Below, one piece after another: positions 44,137 to 51,741 of a stretch of 64,000 nt of DNA. The position numbers and the translations under genes were made by a program. The notes beneath the pieces are model-generated. The model saw only the letters and a program-made list of their open reading frames with translations, was not told the DNA's origin and did no database searches. This DNA comes from JACZUI01 sp965216725 (GTDB lineage Bacteria > Actinomycetota > Acidimicrobiia > Spongiisociales > ZC4RG35), in assembly GCA_965216725.1 (NCBI GenBank), contig CBDCGI010000019.1:43881-107880 (forward strand), read 5' to 3'. Position 1 is the first letter of the stretch, and every line of letters starts with the position of its first letter.

Positions 44137-44587
44137 CTATGCGCCGAGGCGGTAAACCATCGACAACTCGGCAAAGACCAGGAGAAGGATCACCAATAGG
44201 CCGGCCCGCGCCAGCTTTCCGGCGTGGACCCCGACAGACGGAAAATCGCGCGCTTCTGCAGCCTCTAGAGGCCTTCCTCAGGTTGGGGAGGCTGTATCCG
44301 GTACCGATGCCGATCACCACGATGAATACCCCGAGCCCGATGGAGACAAATGGGTCGCTCCAACCCCACTCCTCCTGGGTGATCACCAGGAGGACTCCGG
44401 TCAGCGCGGTGAGCACGGCGGACGGGACCACAAACTTTCTCAGCGCTTCGAAGACCACCTCGAGCCACCCGATGGCTGCCGGACCTCCCTTCTTGCCGAA
44501 CCGTGGCCCGGCAAAAGCGAAGAAGAGGGCCGTCCCTATCCAGGCAGCGGCGAAGAGGATGTGTAGCAACAACAAGAGGTCGTCCAA
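44137..44587 (-). pseudogene. DUF2269-like membrane protein with a frameshift
   Basis: The N-terminal 107 residues are intact (MDDLLLLLHILFAAAWIGTALFFAFAGPRF, three further membrane segments). The C-terminal helix continues in another frame from about 44270: LEAAEARDFPSVGV and a hydrophobic segment LLVILLLVFAELSMVYRLGA ending with TAG at 44137. Without correction, the protein would end in an Arg/Ser-rich tail with no fourth helix and run to 44066. Function unknown; a heme or redox membrane role has been suggested for similar folds but cannot be shown here. Confidence 0.65.
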
Positions 44588-44653
44588 GCGTGCTCCTTTC
44601 GGCGCCTCAACCTAACAACAAGAGATCGCAGGAGGCTGGGTAACGTCGCAGCA

Positions 44654-45625
44654 ATGTCCCGCCTCGAGGAAGGCCTTGTTGCGCCGAGGCCCGATGCCGT
44701 GGCCGCCGAGATCCGCCAATTCCGCTACTTGGCCGGCCCGGGCGCCGTACTCACCGGCACGGAGCGGGTCGCGATCGCCAATGCAGCCAGGTCAGGAGAG
44801 CCGCGCAACGCCTTGGAGCGGCTGGCCCGCCACCTGTACTCGTCCCCAGCCACGGTCCACGAGGAGCATGTCCGCCAGGCGGCCGACGCCCGCGGTGATG
44901 CGGCCACCGTAGAGGCAGTGGGCATCGTCTCCCGGCTCGCCTGTGTCGATCGCGTGCACCAGGTGGCTGGAGCGTCGCTCGATCCGCTGCCCGAGCCCGC
45001 GCCGGGGCGACCGACAGGAGAAGTGGACCCGAGTCTGAAACGGCGACGCGGCTTCCTCCCCAAGCCGCCCGGTGAGATTCCGGTCGCTCTTGATCTGGTA
45101 CCCACCGAAGGAGAAGAGCTGAGGGCGATGTTCGGCCCGATGTACATGACCGACGACGAAATGGAAGACCCTTACTTCAAGAGGATCCCAGGTCTCGACA
45201 CGCCGCAGCTGGAGACCGTTGCGGCACGCGTCTCGATGATCAACGAATGCTTCTACTGAGTATTCAGCCACGCCAGGCGGCTCAGTTGGAGCGGCGAGAT
45301 ACTCGGATACCGGATAGACATCACGGCCGTTGCAGGTGCCGATGTTGATGTCGGGGTTCCCGGGGGCCGAGAGTTGATCGAGCTTGTCGATGCCTTCTTC
45401 GACGATGACTCGACACGCCAAGCGGAAGCGAGGGCGTCGGTGATCGAAACCCTCGGTCCCGAGTCATTCTTCGACGCTGCCACGGTGTTCGGGAACTTCG
45501 AGATGATGAACCGTGTCGCCGAAGGCACCGGCATCGGAATCTCCCCACAACGTCTCGAACGGGAGGCGGGAATGGTCACCGCCCTCGGCTTGGAGAGGCT
45601 GATGAAGAGCCAACAGCGTGATTGA
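44654..45625 (+). CDS. Probable selenoprotein of the carboxymuconolactone decarboxylase/AhpD-like family
   Basis: The frame is open from ATG 44654 to 45625 except for one TGA at 45257-45259. Reading TGA as selenocysteine gives 323 residues with the motif NECFYUVFSH (Cys199, Sec202, His206), which is the AhpD/CMD catalytic pattern CxxCxxxH with the second Cys as Sec. The C-terminal part (FFDAATVFGNFEMMNRVAEGTGI) is the normal CMD end, so both halves belong together. A SECIS-like hairpin starts right after the TGA. Such enzymes reduce peroxides through the dithiol/selenol pair. A nonsense mutation is the alternative, but its exact place at the catalytic residue favours Sec. Confidence 0.75.
45258..45304 (+). 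promoter_or_regulatory. Bacterial SECIS-like element
   Basis: After the TGA, CGCC (45271-45274) pairs with GGCG (45293-45296), and GCTC (45280-45283) with GAGC (45289-45292), closing on the loop AGTTG. The loop begins 25 nt after the TGA and has G at its second position, within the known bacterial SECIS range (about 16-37 nt, G in the first two loop bases). An outer GAGTAT/ATACTC stem (45258-45263, 45299-45304) extends it. Confidence 0.65.
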
Positions 45626-45640
45626 CCACCCGTTGGGTGC

Positions 45641-46720
45641 CTACTGGGTGAGGCGGTAGAACCTCCACAGGTCGTTGTCGATGGGGAGGATCTCGATGTC
45701 GCTGAAGCCGGCCGCCTGGGCATAACCCCGCAACGTGTCGGGCCGCATCACAGTCCCGGTTCCCACCGAGCTCTCGTGCGACATCCCGTCCGGCAGGCAT
45801 ACGAAGTTGGAGAATCCGTACATCAACCTCTCCACCTCGTCGGTAGCACCGAACTCGTGGGCCACCTTCTCATCCATCACCAGCACGAATCCGTCGTCGC
45901 CGGCCATCCCTCGCATCGTCGACAGCACACTCACCGGGTCGGGCATGTCGTGGATGCATTCGAACGCCGCGACCACGTCGTAGGTGCCACCTGCTTCGGC
46001 CGCGTCCCCGGCGATGAAGTTGACTCGATCAGCCAAGCCACGTTCGATTGCGCTGGCTTGAGCTGCCGCGATCGAAGGGGCATCGATGTCATATCCATCG
46101 ACAGCGGTGTTGGGGTACGTCTCGGCCATGGAGATCGCAGTCCAGCCGAATCCGGTTCCGATGTCCGCGACGCGCCCCCCTCCGACCAGCCGGTCATGAA
46201 GCTCCGGCACCGCAGGGAACCACTCTGTCCCCAAGAGGTTGGCGAAGAATGGGCGGTTCATCGCCGCCTGAGACTCTCTCATGTCGTCCCCGTACTCGTC
46301 CCAGCCCACACCGCCGCCATTTCGGTGCGCTTCGACGACCTTCGGCGTCTGAAACATACCCGAGGCGACAAGACGGGCAAAAGGTGCGACAAAAGCCAGC
46401 GAAAGCTCCTCGGTCAGCGCCTCGGCGTGTGCATCCGGCAGCGTGTAGGTGCGGGCAATGGGGTCATCATTGCCGTCGTGATCGATGATCCCCGAGACCG
46501 CCTGCAGCTCCAGCCACTCCCGGGTATAACGCTCCACAGTGCCGGCACGGTCCGCCAACTCGCTTGACGTGGCGGACCCGTCGTCGGCCAATGCCCGGTA
46601 ATAGCCAAGACGATCTCCGACATAGATCGAGAAGACGTCGATTGATCCAAGCACGCCTTCGAATACGCGCTCGGCAAGTTCATCCGCGGTGCGCGTGTCC
46701 GCGGTCATTGTTGTTGTCAT
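45641..46720 (-). CDS. SAM-dependent methyltransferase (class I)
   Basis: This 359-residue protein has an N-terminal winged-helix-like part (TSSELADRAGTVERYTREWLELQAVSGII) and a Rossmann methyltransferase domain with motif I VADIGTGFGWTAISMAE, an acidic VDGYDID and GTYDVVAAFECIHDM. The form resembles SAM methyltransferases of natural-product or small-molecule type. The ATG at 46720 has GGAGGAG upstream. A perfect palindrome lies between it and the divergent TetR gene. Confidence 0.87.
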   Translation of the reverse strand: MTTTMTADTRTADELAERVFEGVLGSIDVFSIYVGDRLGYYRALADDGSATSSELADRAGTVERYTREWLELQAVSGIIDHDGNDDPIARTYTLPDAHAEALTEELSLAFVAPFARLVASGMFQTPKVVEAHRNGGGVGWDEYGDDMRESQAAMNRPFFANLLGTEWFPAVPELHDRLVGGGRVADIGTGFGWTAISMAETYPNTAVDGYDIDAPSIAAAQASAIERGLADRVNFIAGDAAEAGGTYDVVAAFECIHDMPDPVSVLSTMRGMAGDDGFVLVMDEKVAHEFGATDEVERLMYGFSNFVCLPDGMSHESSVGTGTVMRPDTLRGYAQAAGFSDIEILPIDNDLWRFYRLTQ

Positions 46721-46764
46721 GGGTGTTCTCCTCCGAAAATGATGAGATAAGTCGGTCAAGGCAG

Positions 46765-46778
46765 ACCGACTAGTCGGT
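46765..46778. promoter_or_regulatory. 14-bp palindromic TetR operator
   Basis: ACCGACTAGTCGGT is a perfect palindrome and lies between the divergent methyltransferase (start 46720) and TetR (start 46873) genes. The half-site is repeated in part as AAGTCGGTC just upstream (46749-46757). Confidence 0.8.
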
Positions 46779-46872
46779 ATGTATACAGGAGACGCAACAG
46801 CAATGTCAACCTGTTTTCCAAAGATTTCAGCCGAAACGTGATACAGACCGCACAGTATGGTATCTTTTGGTC

Positions 46873-47490
46873 ATGCCGAAGGATGGCACCAAGACCAAAA
46901 CCGCCATCATGGACTCCGCCGAGGATCTGATCTTGGTTCAGGGTTTCGCCGGAACCCGAGTCGAAGACGTGATCAACGACGCCGGGGTCACCAAGGGCGC
47001 CTTCTTCCACCACTTCGACACCAAGCAGGATCTCGCCCACGCTCTGATCGACAGATTCGTCGAACGCGACGAGTTTCAGCTCAACGACAAGATGGACCGG
47101 GCGGAACGCCTCCAGAAGGATCCGTTGCAGCAGATGCTGGTGTTTCTCGCCTTGATGCGAGAAGACGCGGAGCAACTGACGCACCCGACACCCGGATGTC
47201 TTCTGGGATCGTATGTGTACGAGGCAGGTCTATTCGACGACGCCATTTTGAAGACGATGAACGACTCGATGCTCGTGTGGCGGGACACGCTCGAGGCGAA
47301 GTTCAAAGAGATTTCGAATCTCTACACGCCGCGAGCCGGGGTCGACATCCGCATGCTGGCCGACACCCTGACGGTCATCTTCGAAGGCGCCTACGTAATT
47401 GCCAAGACAGTCAAGGAGCCAGGAGTGGTAGCCGGCCAGATCGACCTGTTCATCACCTTCGTCGAGCTGCTGTTCTCCGAGCGGATCTAG
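46873..47490 (+). CDS. TetR-family regulator
   Basis: This 205-residue protein has the TetR helix-turn-helix (AIMDSAEDLILVQGFAGTRVEDVINDAGVTKGAFFHHFDTKQDLAHALI) and a C-terminal ligand domain (PTPGCLLGSYVYEAGLF). The ATG at 46873 begins MPKDGTKTK; a TTG two codons earlier is possible. It probably represses the divergent methyltransferase gene and itself through the palindrome at 46765-46778. Confidence 0.9.
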   Translation: MPKDGTKTKTAIMDSAEDLILVQGFAGTRVEDVINDAGVTKGAFFHHFDTKQDLAHALIDRFVERDEFQLNDKMDRAERLQKDPLQQMLVFLALMREDAEQLTHPTPGCLLGSYVYEAGLFDDAILKTMNDSMLVWRDTLEAKFKEISNLYTPRAGVDIRMLADTLTVIFEGAYVIAKTVKEPGVVAGQIDLFITFVELLFSERI

Positions 47491-47532
47491 GCCTGAGGGT
47501 TCGCCATGGCCATTGAGCAATAGGGTCCGGAT

Positions 47533-48438
47533 ATGTCCGCAATCTCCTACCGCCGATTTGAGACTGACGACCGGCTTGCGGTCTATAGCGTGTTCAGGTC
47601 ATCGCTCTGGAGCTACTTGGCCGACATCGGGCTGGTAGATCCAGATCAGGAGAACGACACCCACGTCGCCTGGGAACGCCAGGGGAAACTCATGGTGCAC
47701 ACCGAGGAGACCGCCGCCGAGGATTGGGTGGCATTCGATGGCCAGGAGCCGGTGGGCTGGGCGAGATCGGTGGAGCGCGACTCGCACTTGCAGCTGACCC
47801 ACTTCTTCGTGCTCGCCAAGTCTCAGGGCAAAGGAGTGGGACGAGGCCTGCTCGACCGGGCGATCCCTCTCGGCATGGGCGAACACCGCTCGATCATGGC
47901 GACCATGAACCGGTCGGCGCTCTCGCTCTATCTGCGCTACGGGGTCCGGTTCCAGGGATTGAGCTTCACTTTCGCCGGGGCCCCACAGCGACGCAGTGTC
48001 GACCATGGGCTCGAGATCCGAAGGGTCGAGCCAGCCTCGGAGGAGGTCGAGGCCATCAATCGAATCGATGCCGAGATCCTCGGCTATCGACGACCCGTTG
48101 ACATCGACTTCTTTGCCGGTGACCGGCCAGGCTTTGTCTTCTACCGAGAGGGTGAGCCTGTGGGATACGCATTTGGCACCGACGGGCATGCCGCAGGTCC
48201 AGCGGCCACGCTCGACCCCGTCGACTTCCCCGCGGTTTTGCAACAAGTAGAGGCAACCGCCGTCGAGGCTGGCCAGGAGAAGTTGTGGCTGACGTTCCCC
48301 GCCTCGGCCTCGAGCGGCGTATCCTGGGCTTTGGAGTCCGGGTACCGAATCGATCCCTTCCACGAGGTCCTCCTCGCCGACACCGGCAGGATCAAACTCG
48401 ACAGGTTCCTGATGACCCAACCGTCGTTCATCTGGTAG
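47533..48438 (+). CDS. GNAT-family N-acetyltransferase, two tandem domains
   Basis: This 301-residue protein has an N-terminal GNAT domain with HFFVLAKSQGKGVGRGLLDRAI (acetyl-CoA pyrophosphate loop Q-x-x-G-x-G/A) and a second, degenerate GNAT repeat (ALEIRRVEPASEEVEAINRID, VDFPAVLQQVEATAVEAGQEKLWLTF). It would acetylate an amine substrate that cannot be assigned. It ends 35 bases before the cysteine leader peptide, so the attenuator may lie in its transcript or have its own promoter near its end. Confidence 0.85.
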   Translation: MSAISYRRFETDDRLAVYSVFRSSLWSYLADIGLVDPDQENDTHVAWERQGKLMVHTEETAAEDWVAFDGQEPVGWARSVERDSHLQLTHFFVLAKSQGKGVGRGLLDRAIPLGMGEHRSIMATMNRSALSLYLRYGVRFQGLSFTFAGAPQRRSVDHGLEIRRVEPASEEVEAINRIDAEILGYRRPVDIDFFAGDRPGFVFYREGEPVGYAFGTDGHAAGPAATLDPVDFPAVLQQVEATAVEAGQEKLWLTFPASASSGVSWALESGYRIDPFHEVLLADTGRIKLDRFLMTQPSFIW

Positions 48439-48473
48439 TCGCCTTCCCGACAAACTGCTTGACCACGGGCTGA

Positions 48474-48563
48474 ATGCGCTTACCATCGACGCCAGTGAGA
48501 TCACGAGCCCTCTGCTGTGCGTGCAACTGTGCTTGTTCGAGCGCCTTGCAGCCGCGTGGGTGA
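48474..48563 (+). CDS. Cysteine-rich leader peptide of an attenuator
   Basis: A 29-codon frame starts at ATG 48474 and contains CCACNCAC near its middle (Cys codons at 48513, 48516, 48522, 48528 and 48534), ending at TGA 48561. Five Cys codons in eight fit a leader peptide on which ribosomes stall when Cys-tRNA is scarce. It precedes a terminator/antiterminator and a cysteine synthase gene. No strong Shine-Dalgarno is visible. It is too short to expect function as a protein. Confidence 0.8.
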   Translation: MRLPSTPVRSRALCCACNCACSSALQPRG

Positions 48564-48635
48564 TGATGTCCTGACCTAACCAAATCCAAATCATTCCAAC
48601 ACCCGTTGCGGCAAGCCACCGCAGCGGGTTTTTTT
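48545..48635 (+). promoter_or_regulatory. Cysteine-responsive transcription attenuator (antiterminator/terminator)
   Basis: The 3' end of the leader peptide coding region (48545-48562) can pair with the left arm of the terminator: CTTG with CAAG, CCGC with GCGG, and GGGTG with CACCC (48600-48615). If ribosomes stall at the Cys codons, this antiterminator forms; if they reach the stop codon they cover it, and the terminator forms instead. The arrangement is complete and specific to the cysteine synthase operon downstream. Confidence 0.75.
48601..48635 (+). terminator. Rho-independent terminator of the attenuator
   Basis: ACCCGTTGCGG (48601-48611) pairs with CCGCAGCGGGT (48619-48629) with one G-T pair and a 7-base loop. 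Seven T follow (48629-48635). It ends 13 bases before the cysteine synthase ATG, in the right place to block its transcription. Confidence 0.9.
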
Positions 48636-48648
48636 CGTGAGGAGACCG

Positions 48649-49635
48649 ATGACCATCACCACCAGATCAGATCAGAATTTGAGAACAGACGTCAGTAGAC
48701 GCCGGTTCGAGCACGTCACCGACATGCTGCCTCGTCCCTCCAACCCTTCACCCCTGGTCCGCGTGCACCAGATCGGGCCTCCCCAGGCCGCTGTCTATCT
48801 CAAGCTGGAATGGATGAATCCGTTCGGCTCGATCAAAGACCGAACTGCCGACTACCTGCTCAGGGGCCTCGAGGAAAGAGGTGAGCTGGCCGGCAAGACC
48901 GTGGTCGAGGCGTCGTCCGGAAACACTTCGATCGCGCTCGCCGGCCTGGCGGCCGTCTCCGGGTCGAAGGTGATCACCACGATCCCCGATGGCGTCCCGG
49001 AGGCCAAGAAGATCATCCTGCGGATGCTGGGGGCCGAGGTTTGGGAGACTCCCGACGATCTGTGCCCTGTGGATCACCCCAAGGACGGGGCCATCGCTCT
49101 CGCCAGGTCGATCACAGCATCCAACGGCGAGTTCGTCTCGACCGAGCAGTACGAGAATACGGACAACGATCGCGCCCACTACGAGACAACAGGCCCCGAA
49201 ATCTGGGACCAAACCGATGGGCAAGTTGCCTGGTTCGTCGCGGGATACGGGACCACAGGCACCGTCGTCGGAGCTGGCCGCTATCTCAAGGAGAACAACC
49301 CGGCAATCAGGGTGATCGGGGTTGAGGCCGAGCCCGGTCACCGCATCCCCGGCATGAAGAGCTTTCGCGAGACAAAAGTGCCGGGAATCTTCGATCCTTC
49401 GATCATCGACCAGTCGGTTGTGGTTCCCGACGTCGACGCCTATTCGACCACGCGGGACATCTGGCGCGAGGAGGGCTTGACGGTCGGCCCATCCACGGGG
49501 GCCGTTATCGCGGCGATGGATCGACTTCCCATTCAAAGCGGAGACCTGGTGGTGGCGATCTCCGCCGACTCCGGCCTCAAATACACGAGCTACTTCGAAG
49601 AGCTTCTCGGAGAGGAAGGAATACCCGCGATATGA
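48649..49635 (+). CDS. Cysteine synthase-like PLP enzyme
   Basis: This 328-residue fold-type II PLP enzyme has the PLP Lys in NPFGSIKDRTADYL, SSGNTSIALAGLAA (phosphate loop), AGYGTTGTVVGAGRYL and the C-terminal GPSTGAVIAA. It is a cysteine synthase/cystathionine beta-synthase family member; with a sulfur-carrier operon and a Cys attenuator upstream, it most likely makes cysteine from a sulfide or persulfide donor. GAGGAG five bases before ATG 48649 selects it over an upstream GTG. It overlaps the TusA gene by 4 bases. Confidence 0.9.
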   Translation: MTITTRSDQNLRTDVSRRRFEHVTDMLPRPSNPSPLVRVHQIGPPQAAVYLKLEWMNPFGSIKDRTADYLLRGLEERGELAGKTVVEASSGNTSIALAGLAAVSGSKVITTIPDGVPEAKKIILRMLGAEVWETPDDLCPVDHPKDGAIALARSITASNGEFVSTEQYENTDNDRAHYETTGPEIWDQTDGQVAWFVAGYGTTGTVVGAGRYLKENNPAIRVIGVEAEPGHRIPGMKSFRETKVPGIFDPSIIDQSVVVPDVDAYSTTRDIWREEGLTVGPSTGAVIAAMDRLPIQSGDLVVAISADSGLKYTSYFEELLGEEGIPAI

Positions 49636-49907
49636 GCAAACCGACCTTTGACCTGGCGACCTCAGGACACATCCGGCCTGTTGAAACGCTCGATTGCGCT
49701 GGCCTGCTGTGCCCCCTACCCGTCTACAAGGCAGCAATCGTGCTCAACCGGCTGAGCCAGGGCGAGGTTCTGGAGCTCATCACCACCGACCCCGGAGCCC
49801 TGGAGGACATCCCGGCGATGGCCAAGCAGCGAGGCGACAAGTTGATTGAGGCGACACAAGAGCCAGGGCGTCAGATCTTTCTGATCGAGAAAGGAGCCAC
49901 CGAATGA
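49632..49907 (+). CDS. TusA/SirA-like sulfur carrier
   Basis: This 91-residue protein has the TusA/SirA/YedF motif CAGLLCPLPVYKAAIVLNRLSQGEVLELITTDPGALEDIPAMAKQRGDKL. The Cys in CPLP accepts persulfide sulfur. It overlaps cysteine synthase and the DsrE gene by four bases on each side, so all three are co-translated. It would deliver sulfane sulfur to cysteine synthesis or from it to DsrE. Confidence 0.9.
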   Translation: MSKPTFDLATSGHIRPVETLDCAGLLCPLPVYKAAIVLNRLSQGEVLELITTDPGALEDIPAMAKQRGDKLIEATQEPGRQIFLIEKGATE

Positions 49908-50410
49908 CTCAGACACAAACCACAAGATCTACGGCCAGTCATACCAAACGAAAGCGGATCGCCCTCGTTGCATCCAAGGGAACTCTCGATCAGGCATACC
50001 CGCCTCTGATCCTGGCATCGACCGCAGTCAGCCTGGGTTGGGAGGCAGGGATCTACTTCACGTTCTACGGCTTGGACATCCTCCACCGCGATCGGTTCGA
50101 GAAGTTGAAAGTCGCTTCCCTGGCCAATCCTTCGGGCCCCATCCAGCTTCCGAACGCCCTAGGTGCCGTGCCGGGGGCGACCGCTGCGGCGACCAAGGTG
50201 ATGCGAAAGTGGATGTCGGATTCGCGGATGCCGACTGTCCCCGAGTTCATATCCATGACCCAGGAGCTGGGAGTCAGGTTCTTCGCCTGCTCCACGACCA
50301 TGGGTGTCATGGGCGTGGAGAGCTCCGACCTGATCGACGGTTGCGACATCGCCGGGGCGGCCGCCTTCCTCGACTACGCAGCCGACGCCGACGTATCGCT
50401 ATTTGTTTGA
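49904..50410 (+). CDS. DsrE-family protein, second copy
   Basis: This 168-residue protein is a paralogue of the DsrE-like gene at 19.6 kb: KRIALVASKGTLDQAYPPLILASTAVSLGWEAGIYFTFYGLDIL and GVRFFACSTTMGVMG with the conserved Cys. Both have the same length and pattern. It is coupled to tusA and is the third gene of the cysteine operon, and it probably moves persulfide between carriers. Confidence 0.88.
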   Translation: MTQTQTTRSTASHTKRKRIALVASKGTLDQAYPPLILASTAVSLGWEAGIYFTFYGLDILHRDRFEKLKVASLANPSGPIQLPNALGAVPGATAAATKVMRKWMSDSRMPTVPEFISMTQELGVRFFACSTTMGVMGVESSDLIDGCDIAGAAAFLDYAADADVSLFV

Positions 50411-50470
50411 CGGGCTGGGACGATTCACCGAGGTCTGAGCCAGCCGGAGAACCGACATACACTCGGCCGG

Positions 50471-51106
50471 GTGAAGGTAGGAGTCCTGGTCACTGGTGAC
50501 ACGGCGGTGCGCGCTGCTCACTCTTTGTCTGCGCTCGATCAGATCGACGAGGTGGTGGTGATCGGGCCCGCCCGCTCCAAGAGCTTCAGGGTGGTCAAGA
50601 ATGCGGACGATTGTGACGTCTTGATCGGAACCGGGCCCAAAGCGCCGTCACTGGCCCGGAAACACGGGGTCCCGCTTGTGTGGGATGGCGGTGAGGCTGA
50701 AGGGGGCGTCGTCGTTTGGGGCGCCGATCCCGGCGGATTGACTCTCTGCCTCGCCGCATCCGAGAGCGACTATCAGCTCGTCGGAGTTGCCCACCCCGAG
50801 ATCGCCAGCGACGGGAGTACCCGGCGGGTCAGGTTTCCCACCCCCGTCGGGTTGACGATGGTGCGAGACACCTCCATCGACGGCCGTCAAATCGCCGTCG
50901 GCAGGTCAAAGAACGCCTTTGCCGCCTCCTACGTCGTGACAACGGACCGCAAACGAACCATCCTCGACGATGGGAAGTTCATGGCTGGCGCTGCCCTCGC
51001 AGCAGGAGTGGGGGTGGTGTCCGAAGAAACCCGTCCGGTATGGGCCGACCCAGATACCTACATCGACTGGGTCACGCGGATGGGCCTCGTGATCGGCGAA
51101 GCCTAA
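50471..51106 (+). CDS. Protein of unknown function
   Basis: This 211-residue protein starts with GTG at 50471 (M KVGVLVTGDTAVRAAHSL) and has an N-terminal Rossmann-like half, DCDVLIGTGPKAPSLARKHGVPLVWDGG, and a second half with RVRFPTPVGLTMVRDTSIDGRQIAVGRSKNAFAASYVVTTDRKR. I do not recognise the family. It follows the DsrE gene by 60 bases and may belong to the same cysteine-controlled operon. Its stop overlaps the convergent DUF3566 gene. Confidence 0.6.
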   Translation: MKVGVLVTGDTAVRAAHSLSALDQIDEVVVIGPARSKSFRVVKNADDCDVLIGTGPKAPSLARKHGVPLVWDGGEAEGGVVVWGADPGGLTLCLAASESDYQLVGVAHPEIASDGSTRRVRFPTPVGLTMVRDTSIDGRQIAVGRSKNAFAASYVVTTDRKRTILDDGKFMAGAALAAGVGVVSEETRPVWADPDTYIDWVTRMGLVIGEA

Positions 51107-51672
51107 GACTCAGAACCGACCGAAGACTCCCGAACCGGCTCCGAATCCTCCATTTGGAGATGTGCTCCTCCAGCGGTTCCCTCAACGGGGACCGGGGTTT
51201 CCTCCGTAGGAATATCGGCTTGATCGGCCGGAGTGAGCAGCAATCCGTTCCCATTTCGATAATCGTTCGGGGGATGGAGGACGGGTGCAGGGCCGACCAC
51301 CGGATTCAAGGTTTCTTCGAGTACCACCACCTCCAGGCCGCCGACCACGTCTGAAACCAGGTTGTAGACGATGGCAAGCGCCACTGAGAAGCCGGTGGCC
51401 GTCACCCACCCGACGACGGAGCTGAATACGAGTATTCGGAAGAACTGCTCGACGTTCTCGAAAGGCTGCGTGCCGGGATCGATCAAAGTGATCTCCACGA
51501 GGAACTCCGTGAAACGGTCGGGAAGCCCCGATCTGTCGAACACAGACCAGAAGATGACGCCACCAAGCACCGCCGCGAGGGCGATGACCGCCCACACCAC
51601 CGCCGACACTTTCAGCGCGGTCCAGGGGTCGATTTTGCGAATGATCCGGCGTACCCGGCGAACAGTTGCCAT
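51103..51672 (-). CDS. DUF3566 membrane protein downstream of gyrA
   Basis: This 189-residue protein has a basic N-terminus (MATVRRVRRIIRKIDPWTALKVS), two membrane helices and a soluble tail rich in Pro/Glu. The RKIDPWTALKVS opening is typical of DUF3566 proteins, which commonly lie next to gyrA in Actinobacteria; function is unknown. The ATG at 51672 has AAGGA upstream. Confidence 0.82.
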   Translation of the reverse strand: MATVRRVRRIIRKIDPWTALKVSAVVWAVIALAAVLGGVIFWSVFDRSGLPDRFTEFLVEITLIDPGTQPFENVEQFFRILVFSSVVGWVTATGFSVALAIVYNLVSDVVGGLEVVVLEETLNPVVGPAPVLHPPNDYRNGNGLLLTPADQADIPTEETPVPVEGTAGGAHLQMEDSEPVRESSVGSES

Positions 51673-51741
51673 TGGAGAGTCCTTTGGGAAGTCTAAGAGC
51701 AGCTGGTCACAACCAAACGGCACTCAGCCGCAGATGGTTCC

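Noticed and set aside
45374..45625. Independent 83-residue gene after the TGA of the AhpD-like gene
   Set aside because: It is in the same frame with no own ribosome-binding site, and its sequence is the missing C-terminus of the same family.
48637..48648. GTG 48637 as the cysteine synthase start
   Set aside because: It overlaps the Shine-Dalgarno GAGGAG (48639-48644), which is placed correctly for ATG 48649.
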